From NCBI GenBank assembly GCA_977017575.1, contig CDRNVI010000060.1:1-64000 (forward strand): 64,000 nucleotides of DNA, given 5' to 3'. Position numbers and translations under genes: made by a program. Position 1 is the first letter of the stretch. Each line of letters begins with the position of its first letter. The stretch is from Paramoeba atlantica (lineage: Eukaryota > Discosea). This document shows positions 51,072-62,400 of this stretch, piece after piece. The notes below the pieces were generated by a model. The model did no database searches. It saw only the letters and a program-made list of their open reading frames with translations, and was not told the origin of the DNA.

Positions 51072-51866
51072 TGTATCATAACTTAGTACACAATAGGAGG
51101 TACTGCGATGTAGTGTTATTAGGAAGTGTTTTTCTTTGAGGGTAAGTTAAACATAAAATTTAATTTTTACGTACAGCGCAACGAACTGTAGATACCTGGT
51201 CTGAAACCTTCGAGGGGGAACGAAAAGAGAACAGATTCATCGGGATAAGATGTCGCAAGATGGGTAGAGTCCTGCCAGGAAAGGTACTGTGACCCCCCCC
51301 TAATGTAGACATAATTTCGTCTTTTGTCTCTTTTAAAGGAGGTGCCACAGTACTGTGACCCCCCCTTTAATCATACATGAAGCGAGTACGGTAGTCATGT
51401 ACTCACCCGAGTAAGTACAGCGAGTAATTACTCGGAGTACCGTACTCGCTTCCAGCGAGTACGTACTCGCTATACAAGAGAGTTTGGAACAAGTGACGTT
51501 ATGTTAAGAAATTTCTGGTCGAGCAATTTCTGGTCGAGGAGGATGTAGGATGTGATAAGGGATGGAATGCGGGGTGTAAATGCGTTTGCAGTACAATCTT
51601 GTCGACGCAATCTTGTTACTAATTACAGTAAAGTATTGATGACTAATTTGACTCAGACGAGATTTTATTTTTGTCTTTGTTTTTTTGTTTTGTTTTTGTT
51701 TTTTATATTAACGACCGCCCACTTTAGAGTCGCTTCTTGGGTCTTTTTTTCTGCTGAACGGTCGTGCCCTCGAGCCGAACAGTTGGGGCTTAAACATACT
51801 ATTAAGTATTAAACATACTATTAAGTATTAAACATACTATTAGTATTAAAACATACACATATTATC
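51072..51866. other. Intergenic; GTGACCCCCCC repeats at 51285-51365
   Basis: Two direct copies of GGTACTGTGACCCCCCC/AGTACTGTGACCCCCCC (51283 and 51350) flank a 60-bp unit ending TTTAAAGGAGGTGCCACAGT. A related end lies at 53820-53872. GAGTACGTACTC-like palindromes lie at 51375-51475. No gene. Confidence 0.45.
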
Positions 51867-52322
51867 TTATTGCGTTGCATCATCATCACTTTCAGAATAC
51901 ATACTTTCATCACTTTCTTCATCGTCTTCTCCTTCAGGTTTCGTCGTGGTGTAACCCAGTTTCTCCTCATTACCCCGTACAAAGATACGGTTGGCCACAG
52001 CGGTTGGTGCGATGCGCGACTGGCGAGAATTGTACATGTACCATAGTATGGACAACTAACTATCGCATTTCGTCACAAGCGGGGGAATCCAGATGTAATG
52101 TCGGGCTGCTTCGTAAACATTTGGAAATATCTGATGGCCTACATCCAACCACCATTCATGTTCGTTTGCATGTCGGTCAGGGTCATATTCATAATCTTCC
52201 CAGTTCACGTACTCTAGCCACTCATCGTAGGTAAGGATAGGCACGAAAAGTGTCCGGATTGGGATCAAAGAGATTGTTGGCGCAGGACACCGTGATCGGG
52301 GGAATGCCACAGAGTCTCGCAC
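51867..52322 (-). pseudogene. hAT transposase, C-terminal dimerisation region
   Basis: The minus strand reads EWWLDVGHQIFPNVYEAARH, then YIWIPP, and after a TAG at 52056-52058 in the same frame RQSRIAPTAVANRIFVRGN and an acidic tail. The order matches the hAT C-terminal domain (W...H...YP.L..LA..YL.IP, then R..L.P..V....F...N). The usual SERxFS segment is eroded. Upstream catalytic parts are not found, so this is a fragment. Confidence 0.6.
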
Positions 52323-53980
52323 ATTGAATTATATAGATCGGACGAAGCCATAATACGTGTTTCCAAAAATTCATGTTGTGATTCTTGCGAAGGCACTATT
52401 AAATTAATAGAGACCCCCTCTCATCACCCCCTTTAATATAGACAAATTTGGTGGAATTCTTTTTTTTTGGGGGGATGCCTTTTTGGCAGAAGTAGAGAAA
52501 AAAATTGGAATGTTGCTTAACTTGGGAAGAAAAATACTTAGAATTCAATAATCTACATTGTATAACAATCCTTGGCTTCATTAGGGGTTAGGTATGGTGG
52601 AAAAGTTGGGTTTCGCAAATTGTTTCCCACTAACGACACACATTTTTGTCTTGCAGATGGGTAAACAAGGTCTTGATTTTGATAGGGGTTGGGCCTGGTG
52701 GAAACGTTGGGTTTCCAATTTGATTCAAATTGATTCCAATTTGAGAGAATAATTGTTGGATAAGACGTTACACTACGATTTAAAGATAGAGAACAAAATT
52801 TTCACATTGGATATAAAGCTAGTACGTAACATATCCCATATTTTCGGGGAAAAATGGACACTCCTCCTCTCATTAATTTCTATAAATATAAATTATAACA
52901 AAAAAAGAAAATTAATATTTATAGAAATTAATGAGAATGGTTAGGCAAAAAGTCCTGATTAATGATCCTGCTTGATGGAAAAACGCTATTTTTCTGCGAT
53001 AAGCTATCGCGGAACGTGAGATCCAAGGCCCTTGTCGGAAGTGAGGGTCAAATCTTTCTGCGGTGTTCTCCCCTCTATCCTAGCTTTTCCTGTTTGTTTC
53101 TTCAAAACTAATTTTGTTTTGAAAATCTATAATTTTTTTTTGAAAAATTAGGAATGGCATTTATAGAAATTAATGAGAAGAGGAGTATGTTGCGTACTAG
53201 GATATGTCTAGGGGGGGGTAACGATACCGTAGACCCACCAGTAACAGACCCCCCAGTAACAAGGATTTGGCTCGAGAGGGTGGATCAAGGGGGAGGGGGA
53301 TTGGGGCGGGTGAGGGTGGTTGCGCAGGAGCGAGTGTTCTACTTTTACCCTAAATGGGTTGCTCGAGCTGCTCCTATTGTTCATGCACTGATAAGTGGTC
53401 CTATACTTTGCTTTGTATGGCAACGGAAGACAGCATCATATTCCGGATAAAAAATCATGCTCTTATGTATGAGGCCGTTGCTTGTTCGAAACGTCGTGAG
53501 CCACGGGTATGTACTCTTAAGGAAGATCACTTGTTATGCTCCGATAGAAAGTGCCGCGGTAAAATTAATTTTTTAGAACCTCTTCTGACGGCCGCACATG
53601 GGCGCACCGCAAACCATGTTTTTAAAGTCTTATACGGTATCACTTCTGTAGCCGGCTAAAGATCGCAACGGAGAACTGACTTGGGGCAAAAGCGATCACT
53701 CGGCTGACGAACATCCCTTTGAGTATGCTCTCGAACAATGAAAATCGAAAAAATGAAAAATGTGAAGCGAAAGAAATTCCAATTTCTTTCCAAAAAAATT
53801 CAAAGAATTCCGTATTAAAGGGGGGGATCATCGGGGTCCATATTAAAGGGGAGGTCACAGTATTCGTAAACTGAAAGTGAGCCTCAAAAATACTACTGCC
53901 CCTTTACTTAAGAGTCCGCCGATTTTCACCACTAAACTTGTTTGTTAATGAATAAAATCAGAGTACCCCCAAAAGGGTTA
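52323..53980. other. Intergenic; foldback ends and a short unassigned plus frame
   Basis: CATTAATTTCTATAAATATA and its inverse at 52870-52940, with a third end at about 53155-53180, repeat the layout seen at 26970-27297. A plus frame at about 53455-53659 reads a Cys-containing segment (RVCTLKEDHLLCSDRKCRG) with no ATG near its start. A CCCCCAGTAACA repeat lies at 53220-53270 and GTGACC/GGGGG ends lie at 53820-53872. No family is assigned. Confidence 0.35.
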
Positions 53981-53984
53981 CAAT

Positions 53985-54818
53985 TCAACTTCTTATTTTG
54001 ACATTTGTTGGAATTGACGAGGATTGTACATCCAAATTATATCTATTTCCACTCAGATCTAACTCATACATACCTGAGGGCAATGCATCAAACCATACTT
54101 TCCCCGTAAAGGCATTGTCCCCAAGAGAGAGCGTATGTAATGCGCGCGGAAGATTTCGAAGCTCCAACTCACCATCGAGCTTATTCTGTGACAGGTATAA
54201 AATTTCCAGTTGCTTCGGAAGACTTGTTAAGTCCACGCTCCCTACGAATTGATTTCCTTGAAGATAGAGCTTCAGTAGTGCTCCAGGCAACAAAGTTAAA
54301 TTTATGCTTCCCGAAAAACAGTTCCGAGGCAAAGAAAACACTTTCAAAGAAGGGGGAAGTGCCGTCAAGTCAAGCTCACCGGAAAACTTAGTAGATGCCG
54401 ACCAGAGTTCTTCAAACGCATGGGGGAGGGATCCGGCATCAAAGGCTCCATGAATGGCGTTATTTTGGATGTTGAAGTAAATGAGTTTAGGGGGAAGTGC
54501 ACGAACCTGAAAATATCCATCCAGCTTATTATCTCCGATACGAACACTGTACACCGTGTGAGGTAGGCTACCCCAGGTGAGATTACCCTTCAATTGTTTG
54601 GACGACCACTCGATGGATACGACCTCATGGACGGAGTTACAAGCGACACCGGTCCAATAGCATGCTTCTGTTTTATTCTTAGTAAGTACTGCAGTTTCCT
54701 CGAGATTTTCAATGAATTGTGCCATTTGCATGTCTTGTGAGAGGATGGCTCCTCGTACTTTACCCAGACGTGTTCGAGTCCGGGAGGAATCCGCAGTTTT
54801 TGTGATTAGAGATGACAT
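53985..54818 (-). CDS. LRR-10: leucine-rich repeat protein
   Basis: ATG at 54818 gives 277 residues: RTRLGKVRGAILSQDMQMAQFI, shortened here to its core KVRGAILSQDMQMAQFI, the Cys module EACYWTGVACN, an EVVSIEW strand and about eight LRRs (for example LPGALLKLYLQGNQFVG and LPKQLEILYLSQNKLDG). No signal peptide is seen in this frame: the first residues (MSSLITKTADSS) are polar. Either the protein is not secreted, or a leader exon lies upstream past the pyrimidine-rich TTCATTCTTTCATCTTCACG. LRR-7 is its decayed paralog and starts at the same residue, so the ATG is probably right. Confidence 0.83.
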   Translation of the reverse strand: MSSLITKTADSSRTRTRLGKVRGAILSQDMQMAQFIENLEETAVLTKNKTEACYWTGVACNSVHEVVSIEWSSKQLKGNLTWGSLPHTVYSVRIGDNKLDGYFQVRALPPKLIYFNIQNNAIHGAFDAGSLPHAFEELWSASTKFSGELDLTALPPSLKVFSLPRNCFSGSINLTLLPGALLKLYLQGNQFVGSVDLTSLPKQLEILYLSQNKLDGELELRNLPRALHTLSLGDNAFTGKVWFDALPSGMYELDLSGNRYNLDVQSSSIPTNVKIRS

Positions 54819-56195
54819 TGCGTGAAGATGAAAGAATGAAAAGACCGCTTCGCTTCTTTAAGAGAAAGAAACTGTTTCTAAGTAACGGGCGGTAGGGACA
54901 AATATTTGACAAAATATTGATTTTTTTCGAAATTGCTTACAATAATTGTTTAAACGTTTTCAAATCATTTTCGTATTCATGCAGCCATTTTCAGCGTCTC
55001 TGAGCGCATAATTTTATTAACTTTTTCCCGGCGATCTGAAGGAAGGTTCGACGCTTTGATCCACATGAAATCAACATTTTCTTACCTGACAAACGCAGAT
55101 GACTATCCCAGGACGGCAAATGCGTTTCTGAGTCAATGAAGGGCACCGGGTCGCCCCGGCTGGCCGCTGGCTCCCTCAGGATGTTCCCCCTTTGGGAAGT
55201 TGCCACCCTCCTTCAAGAGTGACACAATAGGCCCTTCACAGGCGTTTGGGGGTGCGAGGTCCGAATGCCTCTACCAGTTTCTGCCGACGTGTTTAACGTT
55301 GTTTAACGACCACATCGGGTATGGGAGTTGGTTCCATGAGGGGGGGTCCGAGTCGGTCCCCCAGACCTCAGACCTATTCGGAGGGTCTGTGTGGATTCGG
55401 AGCAGCTGTGTGGATCACTAAGCATTGCTCTTCCTCGTGGATAGCTGACTGGTCGTATTTCTCGGAGTGTTAGACCGCCCACTATTACCGTAAGTCCCGT
55501 AAGAGAGATTGGGCCCCAGTAAGCGAGATTTGGTTCGAGGGGCTGAGCGGGTGGATGGATGGGGGATCGTGGCTGGGATGGGTGATGGTAGCTGAGCGGG
55601 CGGTGATGTCTCTTTTAAACGCTTAAAATGGGTGTATTAACCTGCAAATGCCATAAAAACATTTAAAAGGACTTTTGAAACATTTTCGAAAAAAATCAAT
55701 TTTTCGTCAAATATTTGTCCCTACCGTCCCTAAATAACAATAATACTAACGAATAATACTAACTTATCGTAAACTCTCATTGGTTTCTCCTATATAAATA
55801 GGATGCTTAGCTAGGATGCTTATTGCTGTGTAATAAATAAGGCCCATAAGAACGCACATAATTCTGAAAATAAGACTAGTATAAATGATTCGTAAAAATA
55901 CATTGATGATAAATGAACGGTACCTTTTTTGGAGCGAAATTTATATACGTAATAGTTCAGAAGTGCATTCGATGACGTGAAATTACAAACTGAGAGTTGC
56001 ATACTTCCGCCATCGGAGAAATCAATCTCTTCAGTGTGTGATAAACGTGTATCTACAAGATCATTGTCGTTGTATTCATTTTAAGTTGAGAGCTAGAAGC
56101 AGAAAGTTTAAATTTCTTTGCACAATATTTTTATGAACTTCAAAAAAATTGAGGACATTACGCTCCCCTTAACTGGCACATCAAGATCTATCTTA
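54819..56195. repeat. Intergenic with a diverged SINE-B relative and CCCAGTAAG repeats
   Basis: 55215-55385 keeps the SINE-B body order in diverged form (CCCTTCACAGGCGTTTGG, CTCTACCAGTTTCTGCC, GGTATGGGAGTTGGTTCC and TCCGAGTCGGTCCCCCAGA). 55490-55560 has CCCAGTAAGCGAGATTTGG. The long segments TTTTTTCGA/TCGTCAAATATTTGTCC at 54895-54915 and 55685-55735 are inverted relative to each other, so the whole of 54890-55735 could be one element. No gene. Confidence 0.45.
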
Positions 56196-56201
56196 ATCTT
56201 C

Positions 56202-56522
56202 TTATCCCATCAGCTGGGATTTCGTTTGATCGAAGGTTATATAGTATATAGTCGACGAAGCGTCTGACAATGCAATGAAAAAACTTGATTCGGGAGTTGG
56301 CGGGCCTTCAATGCACAAGAAATTTTGTTGAATTGCCGCTAAATGTTGCCTCAGTAGTTCCAATTGAGCGGTGCGAAGGTGATGTGGTTCATCCTCGCTG
56401 CGCACCGAAATATCGCGACCAATCATCCTAGCCCCATATACTTTGGGAAAAGAAACTTGACGCACCATCGTATCCCACATAATGATACCTAGGACGCGTT
56501 TTACGTCCCGTACTGTTACCAA
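56202..56522 (-). mobile_element. Possible fossil retroelement fragment (RNase H-like)
   Basis: A frame of about 106 codons resembles, weakly, the connection and RNase H region of DIRS/VIPER-type elements. It is an isolated fragment, and its relation to the fossil at 15.9-19 kb is inference. Confidence 0.25.
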
Positions 56523-57110
56523 TACCTTCGTGGTGAAGACCTCTCCCTCTACAGATTCTTCACTATACAGTTCTGTAAAAAACTTGCTCCTGAGATACTC
56601 AGTGACACTCTGTGAGCACTCAGTGGTGCATCAGACAACCGGTGAGGATTGCATGCAACGGACGCTAGAGATGCTAGAGTCAATGCCCATACTCACACGG
56701 GATCAGCATACGCTACGGAAGTGCGAAGTGATACTCGATGAGTGCCAGGCACCCTGATACACCCTTCCCCTCCTACCTGGTGACAAGCAAGGCACCAAGG
56801 TCACATTGTATTTTAGAATAGTAAAAAGAATATCTTAATGATGAATGTTTCTCCTCCCTCACACTGATCGTACACTTGCGTGTACGACGTGCCGGGATTG
56901 GGACCGGTGACGAGCGTGTTTACGGAGGCCGTGAAAATGATATATTTCAAAGGCGAATTTTGCTTTAATTTAACCAAAATTACGGACTATACTCCTGATC
57001 GGCGTAGAGCTCTGAAACTAGACGGCCGTCCGAGACCATAACGCTAGAGCGCTCGAAATAAATTTCCGTTCGATACCGTAATGTGTGCATGCCGAAAGTC
57101 GTAAGTTAAG
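56523..57110. other. Intergenic spacer
   Basis: No gene supported. GTGCCGGGATTG and GACGAGCGTG (56890-56920) resemble TACCGGGATTG and CAAGCGTG near 32728-32760, hinting at a shared unnamed repeat. Confidence 0.3.
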
Positions 57111-57662
57111 TTCCGACTGTGCATTCCCACATTGAAGGTACCTTTAAGGCCAATGTCCCGAAACAGCTTTAGCTCGGCTAAAGTTGACGGAAGCGATGAG
57201 AAATCGTGTCAAAAAAATCATTGCTTTGAACGTCCAAGATCATCAGTAATGACGGAAGCTGCAGAAGGTTGAGATTACCCGTTAACTATTGGTAGATAAA
57301 TATATTTCCGTTAGAGTCGAGGGAAACGTCTCTAGAGGAAGTTCACCACGAAGCTGGGCATTTATCGTTTAAAGAGACACTAAACTCGACGGTAAAAATT
57401 TCCAATTTAACGTCACTAAATCTATAAAGTACCAACTGATTGCTTTAACTCGTTTCTTCTCACAACATTCAATGCCATTCCATTCACAAGCAGGTGTGTT
57501 GGTGTCCCAGTTAGGAAGCTTTTTATTTGCGCTTTCAACAAGTCTTGCCAAATCGTATTCTTGCGGTAAGGAAACAGACCTTATTTTCGCTGCACAGTGA
57601 TATGTTGAAGATTGTACGTCCGATGCACGTAGCGCACGCATCATTAAAAAGGAGTAAGTCAT
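57111..57662 (-). pseudogene. LRR-11: decayed leucine-rich repeat gene
   Basis: ATG at 57662 (MTYSFLMMRALRASDVQ) is followed by KIRSVSLPQEYDLARLVE, the Cys module TPACEWNGIECC, a VKAISW strand and WKFLPSSLVSL, then a stop at 57369. Beyond it, LRR-like pieces (LTGNLNLLQLPSLLMILDV) remain in other frames with further stops, down to about 57120. The N-terminal module is in good condition while the repeats are broken, so decay began in the 3' part. It is the last recognisable member of the array. Confidence 0.8.
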
Positions 57663-58022
57663 TGAAAATTGAAAAGCGTTTAAGAAAAGAGATCCCGAAT
57701 TAATTGGTCGGTCTACGGAACTACAACTGTAGAATAGAGCTCACAAGTATACTGTGATCCCGTTACTTAGCCCCCATACTCCGTGGAAAGAGAATAGCTC
57801 AGTTAAAGAAAGGAGTTAAGAAAGGATAAGTTAAAGAAAGATAAGTTAAAGAGGGGTGAATGACTCGCAACTCTTAGGAGCCAGAGGAGCGAAAGCAACA
57901 CTATTGTAATTTTGAACAGCGAGAGAAGTGATATAATTTCAGTGACCCATTGTTTCCTAGTGGCTACTGAGGTGCATCTGAAGCGCAATGTTTCACTTCA
58001 GTGCGTCAAATGTAGTGAGTGT
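57663..58022. other. Intergenic spacer upstream of LRR-11
   Basis: Short direct repeats of GTTAAAGAAAG(A/G)ATAA occur at 57800-57855. No gene. Confidence 0.35.
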
Positions 58023-58491
58023 TACAGTGCTCGTAAAAATTGGTGTCGTAAAATATCGAGTTGTAAAAATTAGTACATTTTTAATTAGTGTCATTGTTTT
58101 AATAATCGAATATGCCCGAAGACATAAGAGCGACACTGGGAATAGAAAATTGGTGTCGTAAAATATCGAGTTGTAAAAATTAGTACATTTTTAATTAGTG
58201 TCACTGTTTTAATAATCGAATATGCCCGAAGACATAAGAGCGACACTGGGAATAGAGGCCGTGGCTCAAACGACGGAAAATCCTCAGCGAAAAAATATCT
58301 ACTGAACAACGGGAATGGCTTTTTTAAAAACTATAAGGACCAATTTATTAGTTTTCCATGCGTTTTTTTTCTTGGATTCAAGTAGTTGTTTGTAATATAA
58401 ATTAGTGTCGTAAAAATTCGTGTATTTTTAATTAACGTTATTTTCTCGACCAACACTGATCAAAAATATACTAATTTTTAAGAGCACTGTA
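58023..58491. mobile_element. MITE with CAGTGCTC ends and internal 110-bp tandem repeat
   Basis: The ends TACAGTGCTCGTAAAAATT (58023) and AATTTTTAAGAGCACTGTA (58473-58491) form an inverted repeat with TA at both borders, as in Tc1/mariner MITEs. Inside, a 110-bp unit starting TGGTGTCGTAAAATATCGAG is present twice in tandem (58041 and 58151) with almost no difference. No coding capacity. Confidence 0.75.
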
Positions 58492-59429
58492 GTCCACAAA
58501 GGCGGATACCAGGCTTGGCAATGTTGCATGTAGAATCTTTTGTAATTCGTGTTGCTGCACCTCTGACTTTTCCAAGTGGTCAGCGTTTTCACTGAACTGT
58601 GACTTAGCACTGTAGCTTATGAAAAAGGGTTTTTGATCGTGCGTTCTTTTTAGAGAACGAGCACAACTAGCTGACTTTTAAAAATTCTCCATCTGTTTAT
58701 TAAATCTCATTCTGTTCATTAAACTTTAATGCCATGGGACTTGTAGCATGTTCTTAGTCCTGGAGGTTGCAAGGTGTGGAAATCCTTGGATAATGACTTG
58801 AAAACACGACGGATGAAATAGGAATACTCACTTCTGAGTTATCAATATGTAAAATGCAAAAGTTGTCAATAGAAAGTATCAACAGTGTACAGCGGGTAGT
58901 GTCGACAGTGTACTGGTAATATTGATACGAGTGACAATATAAATGAAAAAAATTCTGATCAAATGGTTTAAAAAGAACATTGTTTTCAGATTATTGATAG
59001 CTAAACATTGGAGTCTGTGCAAGTCTTGGCCGTCACGAACGTCACGCGCAGCCACATTATCTTACTTTTTCGAGCTTTCTTAACATTGTTTTGGAAGGAA
59101 ACTTGATTACATGTACTCATTTCAATGTGACTGCAATCGTCTGTTCATCGGCAGCAGTGCCACGGAAATTGCAAGAGCTTGACTCCCTTCACAATCGTAC
59201 ACCTTAATCCTCTAGCCTTTCGTGTATATTGTAAAATAGTGTCCGACGCCTGACGAGCAGGACAAATGCGTTCTCTGCCTTGAAGATGGCGTTTTGCAAG
59301 GTACCGAAGTGTGCCTTTCATGTGGGCAAAGTCAGGTTATGGAATCTTTCCCTTCCGACTTGCTGCAAAGATACAGTTTCTGTACCTTGTTGTACCTTGT
59401 TGATTTATTTCTTTATCGTTTAAATCTAC
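58492..59429. other. Probable 5' flank and UTR of the LINE
   Basis: There is no ORF of note until 59430. In-frame TAA at 59421-59423 sets the LINE start. A partial AGCACTGTAG end lies near 58605. The LINE promoter and 5' boundary cannot be placed. Confidence 0.35.
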
Positions 59430-62400
59430 ATGGCGCGACACCGCGCGCAACGATCTCACTCGAATGCGCTGCAGGACCTTACACGAGGACCACGCGGCGT
59501 TCGCAAGCAAAGCGCAACTCCCACCCATCCTGACGCCTCTTCCAACGAGAACGGAAGTACTCCCGACAATCTGCTAAACGTCACGCAAACCGAGCATGTG
59601 ACTGGCAATTCGGCGAATACCACCGCATCGTCCCCAGCGGAACCCTGTAAGCACAAGTGTCTGAATAAACGTGAATGCTTACACTTGTGCTGCAAGCGTC
59701 ACTTAACTGCGCAAAGTATAACGGATAGCGACACCGTAACATCACATACCGTCATGTCAAAGAAACGAAGGAATTTTGAAGTCTCCCCGCTTGCCATGGC
59801 CCGATCAATTATACTAGTATTCAGAACTCTCTACAACATGCGGAATATTGGCATCATCATATCTAACGTCTTCAGATGGATATCTAGCCTCGCCGTTCAC
59901 CTCCTAGTAGCACCCATCCGCGCAATCCCGTCACCCAACGCCCTCAATCCTTTCCGTCGAAATGTTGGCACACAAAGTATCACGACAAAACCGTGTAGGC
60001 ACATCTGTCTGAACAAAGTCACCTGCAAACACCCTTGTTGCAAACGTCATATACGACACTCCCAGAAGAAAGTCATAAATGTGGTGCCAACAAACAATGG
60101 ACCCTTTGGTCACGTACTACTAGTCATCACAAGGAACACTCAAACCCTATTGTCCCTATTAACTGGTTGGCTTTCTGAAGCAGCAAACCCATTACACATT
60201 GTCCAATGTATGAACATGGTATATGTGTGCATAGGTAGTACCATCAGGTTCATTACTTCTTCTTGCAGAAAAACGTATGACATTTTCCCATCGCCTCTGC
60301 TTTTACTGCCCCGGATACGAATAATGCACGAGAAATTTTGTTCAAACGTCGCGCGGTTGAAAAAGCAACCACTGAGCATGACCGCTCTTGAAATCATGAA
60401 ACTTGCACAACGAATAATTCTCTGGTATATCAGGTTTTTCTATATACAAGTAGACACTATGCCACAAAATGACGGAAAACCAGAACCCGCAACCGCAAGT
60501 CCCACGAAACTATGCACATCATCCCAGCCATTCACGACTGCGGTCGAGAAAGAAAGCAATCCCTATTTACCAGCAAACCCAACAGTCACGCTTAACCACA
60601 ATGAGATGTACGAGGTGGAAAAGCTGACGGAAAAGCAAGAATTAATCATGCCTTGTCCCAGGGAACAGGAAGGAGAAAACGATGAAGTCCCTGGCTGGGT
60701 ATTTCAAAGCAGCGCGACACAGAACCGGGACGAATCCGCACCACCTGACACAAACCATGAACCACGGCAAAAGCAATACCTTCACTTTGTCCAGAGCAGA
60801 GCCCGCCCCGTGAAAGTGCGAACAGTAGCAAACCTGATCTGGACATACTTTCCAGATATTCGAAATGCCAGCGAATCTCCTCTCGTCCGGGCTAGAATAC
60901 CCTCTCTCCAAGCAGCACAAGCGGCACTCTCGAAAATGTTGTCTGGTAAAAGCAACTCTCATGACTTGGTTGTCGAGCCTTCCACAACTGAAGAACTCAT
61001 GGACCACCGCGGATGCGACTACATACATATCGAAGAACAAAATAGTCAACACATCAGTCGGCATGCCAGCTGGACATCCCTTCTCCAAGATAATACACTT
61101 AAACTCAACGAGAAGTATGCAACAGCGGGAGCACTAGGCCGCGCAGTCATGAAGGCGCTTAACGGAATGGATATACCACATCTCAGACATCTACGCATTA
61201 CAGTACATCGAAGACTGGAGGAAGCGGAAGAAGTCAGTTACGAACGTATCTCACGCAGAGAAGCATCACCGAATCGCATTCAACAGAACCGTAGTGCACC
61301 GACACTGCGCACTGTACAGCCATGCCGCCACACGTGTCGAAACAAACTTGAGTGCGCACACCTATGTTGCAAAGTATTTGGGCCACTCTATGCACCAGGG
61401 AACGAAACCGGCTGTGAATCCCCAACAACAGTACCCAGTAACATACATTCCCAAGTTGAACCCTCCACGCCGACAGTGCAATCTGACGCCTCTCAAAGTC
61501 AAAAAGCAGTAGAACTCCTGCAAAAGCACAATGCAATACTTGGCGGGAAGGTTACCATACGACTCAGCGAAGAGCAATGGCGACAGGTTGAAGCGAGAGC
61601 AAGTGCACGTTGCAACGAACTTCTAAGCGATACAACGGACAGGAAGACAGCTATACGTAACGCAGAACTTCTTAGCGCCGCCCTAGCCGTATCTGCTTAC
61701 GAAATAGCGACGGAAGCGAATCCGACAAGGGGCTTCCTCATCAGAGCTAGCACCGGACACGCCCGACGATGGTATCGACCACTCGCCACGGAGAGAGTCG
61801 CACAAGAACTGAAACACCATCTCACAACCTTGAAAACTTCGCTACGCTATACGAGAAGTAGGACGGAACGAGACGAATTACGAGCACAAATCAAAGAATG
61901 TCGGAAGCTAGTCAGGATACGTGAGGAAGAAGCGACGAAACAAAGAGAAGAAATCGATCAGCGCTGGGCCTCCGAGCGATTTTCCAGAAATCCGTGGACA
62001 GCAGCTTCAGAAACGATCGACAAACCTGACGCTAATGAAGTACAGAATACAACTTACCCGACCTGCGACCGGAACACCATAGAGACATACTTCGAGTCAA
62101 GCTTTAAACCCAGTGAAGAACTCTTCCAACTGCCTCCTCCAGATGTACTCGGACCAGGAGCCGCCCAACCCATGCATTGGGACCCAATCACGCGAGACGA
62201 TGTCACAGCAGCCATCAATATGAAACGGAACTCCAGCTCACCCGGTGCAGACACGATCACCAATCTGATTCTTAAGAAATGTCCATTCATGCATGATCAA
62301 TTTGCTAAGGTATTCAATAATCTGATGACTTTCTCGACCTGCCCTCCATCATGGAAAACTGCAATCACTAGGCTGATACATACAAGAACGGTGATACAAT

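Noticed and set aside
36070-52058. In-frame TAG, TGA and TAA codons read as a variant genetic code
   Set aside because: All three stops occur only in transposon or LRR pseudogenes. The intact helicase, LRR genes, Tc1 transposase and LINE use them only as ends or not at all.
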